Assembly (NCBI RefSeq): GCF_035943815.1
Contig: NZ_DASZBU010000001.1
Location: forward strand, 62,001-126,000
Reading direction: 5' to 3'
DNA from: Frateuria_A sp035943815
GTDB taxonomy: Bacteria; Pseudomonadota; Gammaproteobacteria; Xanthomonadales; Rhodanobacteraceae
DNA: 64,000 bases
A program made the position numbers and the translations under genes. Positions within the stretch are counted from its first letter, which is position 1. Every line of letters starts with the position of its first letter. Of this stretch, positions 45,594 to 54,277 are shown piece by piece. The notes below the pieces were generated by a model, which searched no databases, was not told the origin of the DNA, and saw only the letters and a program-made list of their open reading frames with translations.

Positions 45594-46597
45594 ACGACGC
45601 GGGCGCGCAGCAGATCGTGGATGTTCAGGGCGCCGACCACGCGCTGCTCCTGGTCGACCACCAGCAGCGCATGGATCTGGTGTTTTTCCATCAGCTGCGC
45701 CGCCTCGATCGCCAGCTTGTCGGAGGTGATCGTCTTGGGGCCGCGTGTCATCAGCGCCTCGACCGTGGCGCCGCGCAGGTTCACGCCCTCGTCGTCCAGC
45801 GCGCGACGCAGGTCGCCGTCGGTGAACACGCCCAGCAGGCGGCGGTCGGCGTCGACCACGGCGGTCATCCCCAGGTGCTTGCGGGTCATCTCCATCAGCG
45901 CCTCTGTCAGGCTGGCGCCTGGCGTGACCGCCGGGATGCCCTCGCCGGTGTGCATGATGTCGCTGATGTGCAGCAGCAGGCGCCGGCCCAGGCTGCCGGC
46001 CGGATGCGAACGGGCGAAATCCTCGGCGGTGAATCCGCGGGCCTCCAGCAGCGCGATGGCCAGCGCATCGCCCATCACCAGCGCCGCGGTGGTGCTGGCG
46101 GTGGGCGCCAGGCCCAGCGGGCAGGCTTCGCTTGAGATGCTGGCGTCCAGGTGCACGTCCGCCTGATGCGCGAGCGAGGACCTGGCGTTGCCGGTGATCG
46201 CGATCAGCGGGATGCCCTGGCGCTTGATCACCGGCAGGATGAACAACAGTTCGTCGGTCTCGCCGGAATTGGACAGCGCGAGCACCACGTCGTCGGGCTG
46301 GATCATCCCCAGATCGCCATGGCTCGCCTCGCCCGGGTGCACGAAAAACGAGGGCGTACCGGTGGAAGCCAGCGTGGCGGCGATCTTGCGCCCGACGTGG
46401 CCGGACTTGCCCATGCCGGAGACCACCAGCCGCCCGCGGCAGGCCAGGATCAACCGGCAGGCCTGGACGAAGCCGCCGTCGATGCGCGGCTCCAGCGCAC
46501 GGATCGCCGCCGCCTCGGTGGCGATCACCGTACGCGCGCTGCGGGCGATGGCGTCCGGGTCCAGGTTGGCGACGGGAGCGGCGATGCGAGCGTTCAT
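45590..46597 (-). CDS. kdsD: Arabinose-5-phosphate isomerase KdsD
   Basis: 335 residues. It converts ribulose 5-phosphate to arabinose 5-phosphate, the first step to Kdo. SIS sugar isomerase domain about 40-185 (SGMGKSGHVGRKIAATL, LSNSGETDELL) and two CBS domains about 210-330. ATG 46597 has GAAGAGA upstream. It is the first gene of the envelope unit and divergent from ibaG. Confidence 0.95.
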   Translation of the reverse strand: MNARIAAPVANLDPDAIARSARTVIATEAAAIRALEPRIDGGFVQACRLILACRGRLVVSGMGKSGHVGRKIAATLASTGTPSFFVHPGEASHGDLGMIQPDDVVLALSNSGETDELLFILPVIKRQGIPLIAITGNARSSLAHQADVHLDASISSEACPLGLAPTASTTAALVMGDALAIALLEARGFTAEDFARSHPAGSLGRRLLLHISDIMHTGEGIPAVTPGASLTEALMEMTRKHLGMTAVVDADRRLLGVFTDGDLRRALDDEGVNLRGATVEALMTRGPKTITSDKLAIEAAQLMEKHQIHALLVVDQEQRVVGALNIHDLLRARVV

Positions 46598-46750
46598 GCG
46601 GTCTCTTCTGGGCGACGGAAGCCGTCGGCATTTCTGCGCCAGGGGAATTCCATTACCATGGCACATTCGCATTTTAACGTCATATGGCCACGCGTTGGAT
46701 TCAGTAGGCGTTTTGAATCCCGCTCCACGCGCCACCGATGGACCCTCCCG

Positions 46751-46993
46751 ATGGACCCTGCCAGCATCCAGGCATTGATCGAAAACGGCTTGCCCGGCGC
46801 ACGCGCGCAGGTCAGCGGCGAAGACGGCGTGCACTTCGAGGCTACCGTCGTGGCCAGCCAGTTCGGAGGCAAGCTGCCGCTGGCGCGCCACCGCATGGTG
46901 TACGCCACGCTGGGAGAGTTGATGGGCGGGGCCATCCATGCGCTGGCGCTGAAGACGCTGACGCCCGAAGAAGCCGGGAATCGGAAATCGTGA
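46751..46993 (+). CDS. ibaG: BolA-family acid-stress protein IbaG
   Basis: 80 residues. A BolA-like fold with the conserved SQFGGKLPLARHRMVYATLGE stretch (split over two elements); BolA-type proteins bind monothiol glutaredoxins through an Fe-S cluster. The position just before murA matches E. coli ibaG (yrbA). ATG 46751 is chosen because it gives the family N-terminus. The last five codons (GNRKS) lie inside a 15-base inverted repeat shared with the murA leader. Confidence 0.9.
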   Translation: MDPASIQALIENGLPGARAQVSGEDGVHFEATVVASQFGGKLPLARHRMVYATLGELMGGAIHALALKTLTPEEAGNRKS

Positions 46994-47059
46994 ATCGTTA
47001 GAAGCGGTTCCGTCGACGCCCGTACCTAAGGTCTTCCCATTTTCCGATTTCCGATTCCC
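46976..47059. repeat. 15-base perfect inverted repeat from end of ibaG to murA start
   Basis: The left arm GGGAATCGGAAATCG (46976-46990) is the last five ibaG codons. The right arm CGATTTCCGATTCCC (47045-47059) ends 6 bases before the murA ATG, where a ribosome site would lie. The arms are 54 bases apart. The unit resembles GGGAATCGG-type dispersed elements known in related genomes. Confidence 0.75.
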
Positions 47060-47065
47060 AGATCA

Positions 47066-48325
47066 ATGGCCAAAATCCTCATCAGCGGCGGCGAGCCCCT
47101 CCACGGCGAAGTCGCCATTTCCGGCGCCAAGAACGCCGTGCTCCCGATCCTGGCCGCCTGCCTGCTGGCCGACGGCCCGGTGACCATCAGCAACGTGCCG
47201 CACCTGCACGACGTCACCACCTTCATCGAGCTGCTCGGCCGCATGGGCGTGAACCTTGTGCTGGACGACCGCATGAAGATGCACGTCGACCCGCGCACCA
47301 TCGAAAGCTACGTGGCGCCGTACGACCTGGTGCGCACCATGCGCGCCTCGATCCTGGTGCTGGGGCCGCTGGTGGCGCGCTTCGGCGCCGCGGAGGTCTC
47401 GCTGCCCGGTGGCTGCGCGATCGGCTCGCGCCCGGTCGATCAGCACATCCGCGGCCTGCAGGCGCTGGGCGCCGAGGTGACCGTGGAGAACGGCTACATC
47501 CGCGCCAGGGCCAAGCGCCTGAAGGGCGCGCGCATCGCCATGGACATGGTCACCGTCACCGGCACCGAGAACATCCTGATGGCGGCGACGCTCGCCGAGG
47601 GCACCACGGTGATCGAGAACGCCGCGCAGGAGCCGGAAGTGGTGGACCTGGCGCACTGCCTGGTGGCCATGGGCGCGCGTATCGAGGGCATCGGCACGGC
47701 CACGTTGACGGTGCACGGCGTGGAGCGCCTGGAGGGCGCCGAGTACGAGGTACTGCCCGACCGCATCGAGACCGGCACCTTCCTGGTCGGCGCAGCGATG
47801 ACCGGCGGCAAGGTGCGCGCCCGCGGTGCCCGCGCCGACACGCTTGACGCGGTGCTCGCCAAGCTGGAGGAGGCCGGCGCGCACATCGCCTGCGGACCGG
47901 ACTGGATCGAGCTGGACATGGGCGGCCGCCGGCCCAGGGCGGTCAACATAATCACCGCGCCGTACCCGGCGTTCCCCACCGACATGCAGGCACAGTTCAC
48001 CGCGCTCAACTGCGTGGCCGAGGGCGTGGGCGTGATCACCGAGACGGTGTTTGAGAACCGCTTCATGCACGCGCAGGAATTGCAGCGGCTGGGCGCCGAC
48101 ATCCGCCTTGAAGGCAACACCGCGATCATCCAGGGCGTGGAGCGCATGAGCGGCGCGCCGATCATGGCCACCGACCTGCGCGCCTCGGCCTGCCTGGTGC
48201 TCGCCGGCTTGGTCGCCCACGGCGACACAGTGGTCGACCGCGTGTACCACATCGACCGCGGCTACGAGAACATCGAGGAGAAGCTCGGCGTGCTCGGCGC
48301 CAAGATCCGCCGCCTGCCGAGCTGA
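47066..48325 (+). CDS. murA: UDP-GlcNAc enolpyruvyl transferase MurA
   Basis: 419 residues. First committed step of peptidoglycan synthesis: it adds enolpyruvate from PEP to UDP-GlcNAc. Catalytic C117 in GGCAIGSRPVD is present, so fosfomycin sensitivity at the target is expected. K22/N23 in SGAKNAVLP bind substrate. No clear ribosome site precedes ATG 47066; that place is taken by a repeat arm. It completes the precursor pathway with the Mur ligases at the left end. Confidence 0.97.
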   Translation: MAKILISGGEPLHGEVAISGAKNAVLPILAACLLADGPVTISNVPHLHDVTTFIELLGRMGVNLVLDDRMKMHVDPRTIESYVAPYDLVRTMRASILVLGPLVARFGAAEVSLPGGCAIGSRPVDQHIRGLQALGAEVTVENGYIRARAKRLKGARIAMDMVTVTGTENILMAATLAEGTTVIENAAQEPEVVDLAHCLVAMGARIEGIGTATLTVHGVERLEGAEYEVLPDRIETGTFLVGAAMTGGKVRARGARADTLDAVLAKLEEAGAHIACGPDWIELDMGGRRPRAVNIITAPYPAFPTDMQAQFTALNCVAEGVGVITETVFENRFMHAQELQRLGADIRLEGNTAIIQGVERMSGAPIMATDLRASACLVLAGLVAHGDTVVDRVYHIDRGYENIEEKLGVLGAKIRRLPS

Positions 48326-48366
48326 ACTCCGCCCGCTCCGTCCTGTGCAACTTATGGACGGACCGG
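48326..48366. terminator. Short stem-loop between convergent murA and DUF3108 gene
   Basis: TCCGTCC (48337-48343) pairs with GGACGGA (48356-48362) around a 12-base loop, filling most of the 41-base gap. No T run is present, so terminator activity is a guess. Confidence 0.3.
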
Positions 48367-49068
48367 CTACTGGAAGCTCACCAGCTCCATCGTCAGGTCG
48401 CCGCCGTCTTTCTGCGACAGCTTCACCGGCAGCGGATAGCGGTCCGGCACGTACCAGGCGCTGAATCCGCGGTCGGCGTCGGTGCGGTCCACCCGCACTG
48501 CGTCGTAGCTGCCGGCCGGCACCCCGACCTTTTCCGTGCCGGTCACCTCGAACTGCTGGTGCTCGATCTCCTGGCGCACCGCCACCGGCAGTTCGATCCG
48601 ATGCTGGCCATTGCGCAGCGCCAGGCCGATCGCCAGCGCCGTGGTGTTGCGCTCGACCATGCCAGGCACCGCGGCGTAGGTCTGCACGCCCTTGCCTTCG
48701 TCCACCGTCACCTGGTGGCTGGCCCAGTCTACCGCCAGGTGGCGCTGCTTGGTCTTGATCGAGGCCTCCATGCGGTAGTCATAGCTGATCGCTTCGGGGA
48801 CGTCCCCGTCCCAGCGGAAGCGCGAGGTTTCCGCGAGATTTGCGCCAAGCATGGCGGCCAGGCCCGAAGTGCCCTGCATGTGCTTGCTGTATTCCCACTG
48901 GCCATTGCCGGCCGGCTTGAGGATCACGGTCGCGCGGCCCAGCGGCGCACCGTCCTTCGACACGGCGTAGGTGGCGGTGAAGGCGTGCGGCTGGGCGGCC
49001 AGTGCGAGGTTGCTGGCTAAGGCCAGGCCGAATGCGAGGATGCCGCGCAGAGAGAGTCGATGAGCCAT
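48367..49068 (-). CDS. DUF3108 periplasmic protein
   Basis: 233 residues. Signal peptide about 1-25 (ending ALAAQ), then a DUF3108 domain of beta strands running to the C-terminus. Function of the family is unknown. It lies 37 bases downstream of purN in the same direction, probably co-transcribed with purM-purN, although nothing in the sequence links it to purines. An envelope role is inference from the signal peptide. Confidence 0.85.
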   Translation of the reverse strand: MAHRLSLRGILAFGLALASNLALAAQPHAFTATYAVSKDGAPLGRATVILKPAGNGQWEYSKHMQGTSGLAAMLGANLAETSRFRWDGDVPEAISYDYRMEASIKTKQRHLAVDWASHQVTVDEGKGVQTYAAVPGMVERNTTALAIGLALRNGQHRIELPVAVRQEIEHQQFEVTGTEKVGVPAGSYDAVRVDRTDADRGFSAWYVPDRYPLPVKLSQKDGGDLTMELVSFQ

Positions 49069-49105
49069 GCGGCCGAGTGTGCCGGCCGCTGGCTGAACTC
49101 GAGGT

Positions 49106-49771
49106 TCAGGCGGGCAGCAGCCCTTGCGGGCCCAGCCGCAACGGCGCGGTCAGCGGCTGGCCATCGAACGTGGGTGCGCCGTCGCGCCAGCCCAGCCGGC
49201 CTTGAGCGATCAACCCGACGGTCGCCGGCAGCAACCGATGCTCCAGCGGGAGCAGGCGCTGGGCCAGGCGGTGTTCGTCCTCGCCCGGCTCGACCGGCAG
49301 CCTGGCCTGGGCCACCACCGGGCCGCCATCGAGCTCGGCAGTTACGAAGTGCACGCTGGCGCCGTGTTCCAGGTCGCCCGCTTCCAGCGCGCGGCGATGC
49401 GTGTGCAGGCCGCGGTACTTGGGCAGCAGCGAGGGGTGGATGTTGAGCATGCGTCCGGTCCAGGGCGCGATCGCCTCGCCGTCCAGGATGCGCATGAAGC
49501 CTGCCAGCACGACCAGCTCGGCACCGCTGGCAGCCAGCTGGTCGAACAGGTCCAGGTCGAAGGCGCGGCGGTCCGGATAGGCCTTCGGGTCCAGCACCAG
49601 CGTGGGTATGCCCGCGGCCTCGGCCAGTTTCAGGGCGCCGGCCTGGGCCTTGTCACTGGCCACCAGCACGAACTCGGCCGCCAGTTCCCCGCGCGCTCGC
49701 GCGGCCAGCAGCGCGGCGAGGTTGCTGCCGCGTCCGGAGGCGAGGACGGCGATGCGGAGAGGGTGGGGCAT
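49106..49771 (-). CDS. purN: Phosphoribosylglycinamide formyltransferase PurN
   Basis: 221 residues. It transfers formyl from 10-formyl-tetrahydrofolate to GAR in purine synthesis. N-terminal LASGRGSNLAAL binds GAR; the catalytic region LNIHPSLLPKYRG and the aspartate in ELDGGPVV are intact. ATG 49771 gives the family N-terminus; the longer frame runs into a palindromic repeat and is not coding. It is separated from purM by that repeat. Confidence 0.96.
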   Translation of the reverse strand: MPHPLRIAVLASGRGSNLAALLAARARGELAAEFVLVASDKAQAGALKLAEAAGIPTLVLDPKAYPDRRAFDLDLFDQLAASGAELVVLAGFMRILDGEAIAPWTGRMLNIHPSLLPKYRGLHTHRRALEAGDLEHGASVHFVTAELDGGPVVAQARLPVEPGEDEHRLAQRLLPLEHRLLPATVGLIAQGRLGWRDGAPTFDGQPLTAPLRLGPQGLLPA

Positions 49772-49801
49772 GGCGACCGATCTTGCTGCGAAAGCTTGGG
49801 A

Positions 49802-49886
49802 GGGCGTCATCCCGCGAAAGCGGGAATCATCGTGGCCTCTTGCGGGACGGCGGGGATGGATTCCCGCTTTCGCGGACACGACGCCC
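49802..49886. repeat. 85-base REP-like palindromic element between purM and purN
   Basis: CCGCGAAAGCGGGAATC (49812-49828) pairs with GATTCCCGCTTTCGCGG (49859-49875), 17 bp perfect. The outer arms GGGCGTC (49802-49808) and GACGCCC (49880-49886) add 7 more after a short mismatch. Each inner arm also folds on itself (CCGCGAAAGCGG). The GCGAAAGCGGGAAT core is a widespread intergenic repeat in Xanthomonadales and relatives. Confidence 0.9.
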
Positions 49887-49903
49887 GGCAAGAGAAGCTG
49901 GCG

Positions 49904-50932
49904 TCAACCGATATGGACGCGTTCGTCGCCGTGCGCCTTCACCACCTCGCCGATCACGCGGCTGGCCAGGCCGTGCTTGGCCAACAGCGCGGCGGCGCCA
50001 TCGACCGCCCCGCCCGGCAGGATCACGGTGAAGCCCACGCCGCAGTTGAAGGTGCGCCACATCTCCTCGCGCGCCACCTTGCCCTCGCGCATCAGCCAGT
50101 CGAACACCGGCGGCAGCACGATGGCGTCGGCGTCGATGGTCAGGCCCAGGCCCTCGGGCACGACGCGGATGATGTTTTCCTTCAGGCCGCCGCCGGTGAT
50201 GTGCGCCATGCCGTGTACAGGCCGGCTCTCGAGCAATTCCAGCATCGGTTTGACGTAGATGGTGGTCGGCGCCATCAGCGCGTCGGCGAGCTTCACGCCG
50301 CCGAGGTCGAGGTCGAGCGGGCGGCCGGCCCGTTCGAGGATCTTGCGCACCAGCGAATAGCCGTTCGAGTGAGGACCGGACGAGGCCACGCCCAGCACCA
50401 CGTCGCCGGCAACGATGGCGTCGCCCGAGAGCAGCTTCGATTTCTCCACCGCGCCGACGGTGAAGCCGGCCAGGTCGTATTCGCCCGGCGGATACATGTC
50501 GGGCATCTCGGCGGTCTCTCCGCCGATCAGCGCGCAACCGGCGAGCTCGCAGCCCTTCGCGATGCCACCCACCACGGCGACGGTGGTTTCCACATCGAGC
50601 TTGCCGGTGGCGAAGTAGTCCAGGAAGAACAAGGGCTCGGCGCCCTGCACCAGCACGTCGTTGACGCACATGCCGACCAGGTCGATGCCGATGGTGTCGT
50701 GGCGGCCCAACTGCTGGGCGAGCTTGAGCTTGGTGCCCACGCCGTCGGTGCCGGACACCAGCACCGGTTCCTTGTAACGCCCGGCCAGGTCGAACAGGCC
50801 GCCGAAGCCGCCCAGCCCGCCCATCACCTCAGGCCGGAAGGTGCGCTTGACCAGCGGCTTGATGCGTTCGACCACGGCATTGCCCGCGTCGATGTCGACG
50901 CCGGCGGCGCGATAGGTGAGGGCGTCGGACAT
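49904..50932 (-). CDS. purM: AIR synthetase PurM
   Basis: 342 residues from ATG 50932. It cyclises FGAM to aminoimidazole ribotide with ATP. Family stretches YRAAGVDIDAGN, GTDGVGTKL, GGETAEMP and HITGGGLKEN are present. A GTG three codons earlier is also possible, but MSDALTYRAAGVDIDAGN matches the family start. It leads the purM-purN unit and is divergent from the DUF2066 gene. Confidence 0.96.
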   Translation of the reverse strand: MSDALTYRAAGVDIDAGNAVVERIKPLVKRTFRPEVMGGLGGFGGLFDLAGRYKEPVLVSGTDGVGTKLKLAQQLGRHDTIGIDLVGMCVNDVLVQGAEPLFFLDYFATGKLDVETTVAVVGGIAKGCELAGCALIGGETAEMPDMYPPGEYDLAGFTVGAVEKSKLLSGDAIVAGDVVLGVASSGPHSNGYSLVRKILERAGRPLDLDLGGVKLADALMAPTTIYVKPMLELLESRPVHGMAHITGGGLKENIIRVVPEGLGLTIDADAIVLPPVFDWLMREGKVAREEMWRTFNCGVGFTVILPGGAVDGAAALLAKHGLASRVIGEVVKAHGDERVHIG

Positions 50933-51065
50933 GGCGGCCACCGGCAGCTAAGAGAAACGCTGGATTCTAGCAGGACGGTGCCCGCGGCCGCGTGCGATGG
51001 ACGCTGCCGGCCGGATTGGGCAGACTCCCCGTGATTCCCGTACATCCCAAGGATGAGGCTTTGCC

Positions 51066-52049
51066 ATGCGCCTGCCACGCCTCTTGCTCGCGATCCTGCT
51101 GCTGGGCCTCGCCGCCATCCCGTTGCACGCCCAGACGACCGCGCCGGCCTCGCCTTATGCGGTGGTGGTTCCGGTCACCGATACCAGCGAGGCCCAGCGC
51201 GACCAGGCGTTCGGCACGGCGCTGGGCCAGGTGCTCGAGCGCGTCGCCGGCGGCCAGGATCTGCGCGATAAGCCCGGCTACGATGAAGCCCTGAAGGGTG
51301 CGCCCGGGCTGGTGCAGCAGTTCCAGTACCAGCGCGCCGGCACCGGCATCGTGCTGCAGGTGAATTTCGATGCCGGCGCGGTGCGCCGGCTGGTCACCCA
51401 GCTGGGCGTGCCGGCTGCCGGCGTGAAGCCGCCGGTATTGGCCCTGGTGCGCGCCAGCGACGGCAGCCTGCTGGGCAAGGAGGCGCTCGGCGCATTGGCG
51501 CAGGCCGCCGCGGCGCACGGCTACACGCTGGCCTATCCGGACCCGGCCAGCCCGCCGGATGCCTCGGCGCTGGCCGGCGCCGATCCGGCCGCGCTGGCGC
51601 AGGTCGCCCAGCGCTACCGTACCGGCCTGATCCTGGTCGGCAAGCTCAAGGGCGGCAGCGCCAGCTGGACGCTGGTGTCCGGCGGCAAGCCGCAGCCCTG
51701 GAGCGACCAGGCGGTCAGCGAAGACGCGCTGCTCGCCGACGCCGGCAACACGCTGGCCGACCGCCTGGGCAAGCAGCTCAACGTGATCGGCGCCAGCATC
51801 AGCAACGGCAAGATCTGGGTCGGCAAGGTCGATTCGGCGCAGGCGTACGCCAGCCTGCTCGCCCTGCTGCGTGCCGACCCGACGGTGCGCGAGGTGAGCA
51901 CGCTCGGCGCGGACAACGAGGGCTTCCTGTTCGCGGTCAAGTCGAGCGTGCCGACGGCCGCGCTGGCCAGCAGCCTGGCGGCCGGCGGCCGGGTACTCCA
52001 GGGTGCGCCGCATGCGGGGGCCGACGCCAGCCTGCAGTGGCTGCACTGA
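51066..52049 (+). CDS. DUF2066 exported protein
   Basis: 327 residues. Signal peptide about 1-23 (ending LHAQ), then a DUF2066 domain over most of the protein. The family has no proven function. It is typically encoded beside purM and a PerM-type membrane protein with hda, exactly as here, suggesting a conserved genomic unit. ATG 51066 is the clear start. Next gene begins 67 bases later. Confidence 0.85.
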   Translation: MRLPRLLLAILLLGLAAIPLHAQTTAPASPYAVVVPVTDTSEAQRDQAFGTALGQVLERVAGGQDLRDKPGYDEALKGAPGLVQQFQYQRAGTGIVLQVNFDAGAVRRLVTQLGVPAAGVKPPVLALVRASDGSLLGKEALGALAQAAAAHGYTLAYPDPASPPDASALAGADPAALAQVAQRYRTGLILVGKLKGGSASWTLVSGGKPQPWSDQAVSEDALLADAGNTLADRLGKQLNVIGASISNGKIWVGKVDSAQAYASLLALLRADPTVREVSTLGADNEGFLFAVKSSVPTAALASSLAAGGRVLQGAPHAGADASLQWLH

Positions 52050-52116
52050 GCGTCTTCACGGCGGAGCGGGCCGTCCGGCCGACGATGACAGATCTCCTAC
52101 TTTCCGAGGCCTGCGT

Positions 52117-53301
52117 GTGACCCACGACCTCTCCCGCCGCTGGCAACTGCTCGCGATCGTGCTGGTGATCGGCTTCCTGGTCTGGCTGCTGGCGCCGGTG
52201 CTGATGCCTTTCGCCATCGCCGGCATGCTGGCCTACCTCGGCGACCCGCTGGCCGACCGGCTGGAGCGCCGGGGCATGAACCGCACGCTGGCGGTCAGCA
52301 TCGTGTTCTTCGTGCTGGTGCTGCTGCTGATCGGCGCGCTGCTGCTCCTGGTGCCGTTGATCTACCACCAGGTGGAGAACCTGATACGCAACTTGCCGCA
52401 CTACGTGGACTGGGCGCAGAACGTCGCGCTGCCCTGGCTGCAGCACAAGCTCAACCTCGATCCGGATGCCTTCGACACCGGCCGCCTGATGGCCGCGATC
52501 CGCGCGCACATCGGCTCGATCGGCGCGGTGGCGACCTCGGTGCTGGGCACGGTCTCGCGGTCCAGCCTGGGCGCGGTGATGTGGCTGACCAACCTGGTGC
52601 TGATTCCGGTGGTGAGCTTCTACCTGCTGCGCGACTGGGATCACCTGATCGCCTACATCGACCGCGTGCTGCCACGCTCGGTGCAACCGACGGTGGTCCA
52701 TCTGGCGCGCGAGTCCGACGCGGTGCTGGGCGCCTTCGTGCGCGGCCAGCTGCTGGTGATGCTGGGGCTGGGCATCTACTACGGCGGCAGCCTGACCCTG
52801 GTCGGTCTGTCGGTGGGCCCGCTGATCGGCATGGTCGCCGGACTGCTGAGCTTCGTGCCCTACCTGGGCTTCATGGTCGGTTTCGGCGCGGCGATCATCG
52901 CTGCGCTGGTGCAATACGGCGACTGGACGCATCCGCTGGTCGTGTGCGGCGTGTTCGTGGTCGGCCAACTGCTGGAGGGGTACGTGCTGGTGCCCAAGCT
53001 GGTGGGCGACAAGATTGGCCTGCACCCGGTGGCGGTGATCTTCGCCGTGCTCGCCGGCGGCTACCTGTTCGGCTTCCTGGGCGTGCTGCTGGCGTTGCCG
53101 GCGGCCTCGGTGATCATGGTGCTGTTGCGCTACCTGCTGGAACGTTACCGGCTGAGCGACTTGTACACCGAGGCCGGGCCGGACGACCCGGTGATCGCCG
53201 AGGTCAATGTCACCCTGGACACTCCGGCCGGCGAGGGCAAGGGGCAGGCGAGCACGAGCGTCGCCGCGCCCCCCCATCCGGACGGCGGCGCGTCGCCATG
53301 A
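52117..53301 (+). CDS. PerM / AI-2E-family membrane protein
   Basis: 394 residues with about seven to eight hydrophobic segments: a pair at the N-terminus, a long soluble stretch (about 85-145), and the conserved C-terminal group containing LLSFVPYLGFMVGF and LVPKLVGDKIGLHPVAVIFAVLAGG (longer than quoted as one motif). Family members include a quorum-signal exporter and a sodium/proton antiporter; the actual substrate is unknown. GTG 52117 has GAGG upstream. The stop overlaps the hda ATG. Confidence 0.87.
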   Translation: MTHDLSRRWQLLAIVLVIGFLVWLLAPVLMPFAIAGMLAYLGDPLADRLERRGMNRTLAVSIVFFVLVLLLIGALLLLVPLIYHQVENLIRNLPHYVDWAQNVALPWLQHKLNLDPDAFDTGRLMAAIRAHIGSIGAVATSVLGTVSRSSLGAVMWLTNLVLIPVVSFYLLRDWDHLIAYIDRVLPRSVQPTVVHLARESDAVLGAFVRGQLLVMLGLGIYYGGSLTLVGLSVGPLIGMVAGLLSFVPYLGFMVGFGAAIIAALVQYGDWTHPLVVCGVFVVGQLLEGYVLVPKLVGDKIGLHPVAVIFAVLAGGYLFGFLGVLLALPAASVIMVLLRYLLERYRLSDLYTEAGPDDPVIAEVNVTLDTPAGEGKGQASTSVAAPPHPDGGASP

Positions 53302-53993
53302 TCCCCCAGCTGCCGCTCGCACTGCGCTGGCCGCGCAGGCAGCGCTTCGAACACTTCCACGCCGGCGCCAATGCCGCCGCGCTGGCCGCGGTGCGCATGC
53401 TGGTCGAGGCGCCGGGCGCGCCATGGGTCTATCTGCACGGCCCCTCCGGCAGCGGCCGCAGCCACCTGCTGCTGGCCGCCTGCCAGGCGGCCAGCGCGGC
53501 CGGCCGGCGCGTGCAGTACCTGCCGCTGACCGGCATGCACGAGCACATCGGCGCGCTGCGCGGCGTGGGCAGCAGCGAGTTGTTGGCGATCGACGACCTG
53601 GGCATGCTGGCCGGAGAGCGCGCCGCCGAGCACGCCTTGTTCGACCTCTACAACCAGGTGCGCGCCGAAGGCGGCGCCATGTTGTTCGCCGCCGATGCGC
53701 CCCCGGCGCAGCTGGGGATCGGCCTGCCCGACCTGCGTTCGCGCCTGGGCGCGTGCACGCAATTCGCGCTCAGGCCGTTGGACGATGCCGAGCGACGGGC
53801 GGTGCTCAGGGAACAGGCTGCCGCGCGCGGCATCGGTCTGGACGACGCCGTGCTGGACTGGCTGTTCGCCCGCTACGCACGCGACCTGGCCGCCCTGCTG
53901 AACCTGCTGGACAAGCTGGACCAGGCCTCGCTGGCGGCCAAGCGGCGCATCACGGTGCCGTTCCTGCGCGAGTTCCTGCGCGAGATGGGTTGA
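53298..53993 (+). CDS. hda: DnaA regulatory inactivator Hda
   Basis: 231 residues. An AAA+ relative of DnaA without the DNA-binding domain. The N-terminus QLPLAL (residues 4-9) is the sliding-clamp binding motif. The nucleotide loop GPSGSGRSHLL has Arg in place of the usual Lys, as is normal for Hda. With the clamp, Hda makes DnaA-ATP hydrolyse after initiation and so prevents re-firing of oriC. ATG 53298 overlaps the preceding stop (ATGA). Confidence 0.95.
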   Translation: MIPQLPLALRWPRRQRFEHFHAGANAAALAAVRMLVEAPGAPWVYLHGPSGSGRSHLLLAACQAASAAGRRVQYLPLTGMHEHIGALRGVGSSELLAIDDLGMLAGERAAEHALFDLYNQVRAEGGAMLFAADAPPAQLGIGLPDLRSRLGACTQFALRPLDDAERRAVLREQAAARGIGLDDAVLDWLFARYARDLAALLNLLDKLDQASLAAKRRITVPFLREFLREMG

Positions 53994-54030
53994 GGCGCCC
54001 CAGGCTCGCTCAAACAGCGGTCGGGGCGCC
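53994..54030 (+). terminator. Probable terminator after hda
   Basis: GGCGCCCC (53994-54001) pairs with GGGGCGCC (54023-54030) around a 21-base loop, starting directly after the hda stop. A pyrimidine-rich TGTTTCTCTCTCTC follows about ten bases later. The long loop weakens the call. Confidence 0.45.
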
Positions 54031-54253
54031 GGCCTGCCTGTTTCTCTCTCTCAACCTGCTTGCCCTCGTCGATCAGCTCGCGCACGCGCTGCCACCCTCG
54101 TGGCCGAGCTCCGATAGCCTTCCGGACCAAGCTGTTCCTTGCGGATCTCGCCGCCCTTGTGGCCGCCCTTCTGGCCCGCTTCGCGCACGGTCATGTCGCC
54201 CTTGTGCTGCTGCCGCCGGCGTGCTTGCCGGGCTGGCTTTTCTGCTGGGTCAT
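54030..54253 (-). pseudogene. KGG-repeat stress protein gene broken by three frameshifts
   Basis: From ATG 54253 the frame reads MTQQKSQPGKHAGG and then stops at 54191. Restoring one C near 54211 gives QQHKGDMTVREAGQKGGHKG followed by GEIRKEQLGPEGYR. Restoring one base near 54112 and one near 54090 then gives ELGHEGG and QRVRELIDEGKQVER. The reconstructed product has two KGG (stress-induced, con-10-like) motifs. Three separate single-base losses in about 165 bases suggest decay, or local sequence errors. The 3' end is uncertain. Confidence 0.7.
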
Positions 54254-54277
54254 CGCGGATTCCTGTGTGCTGCGTCG

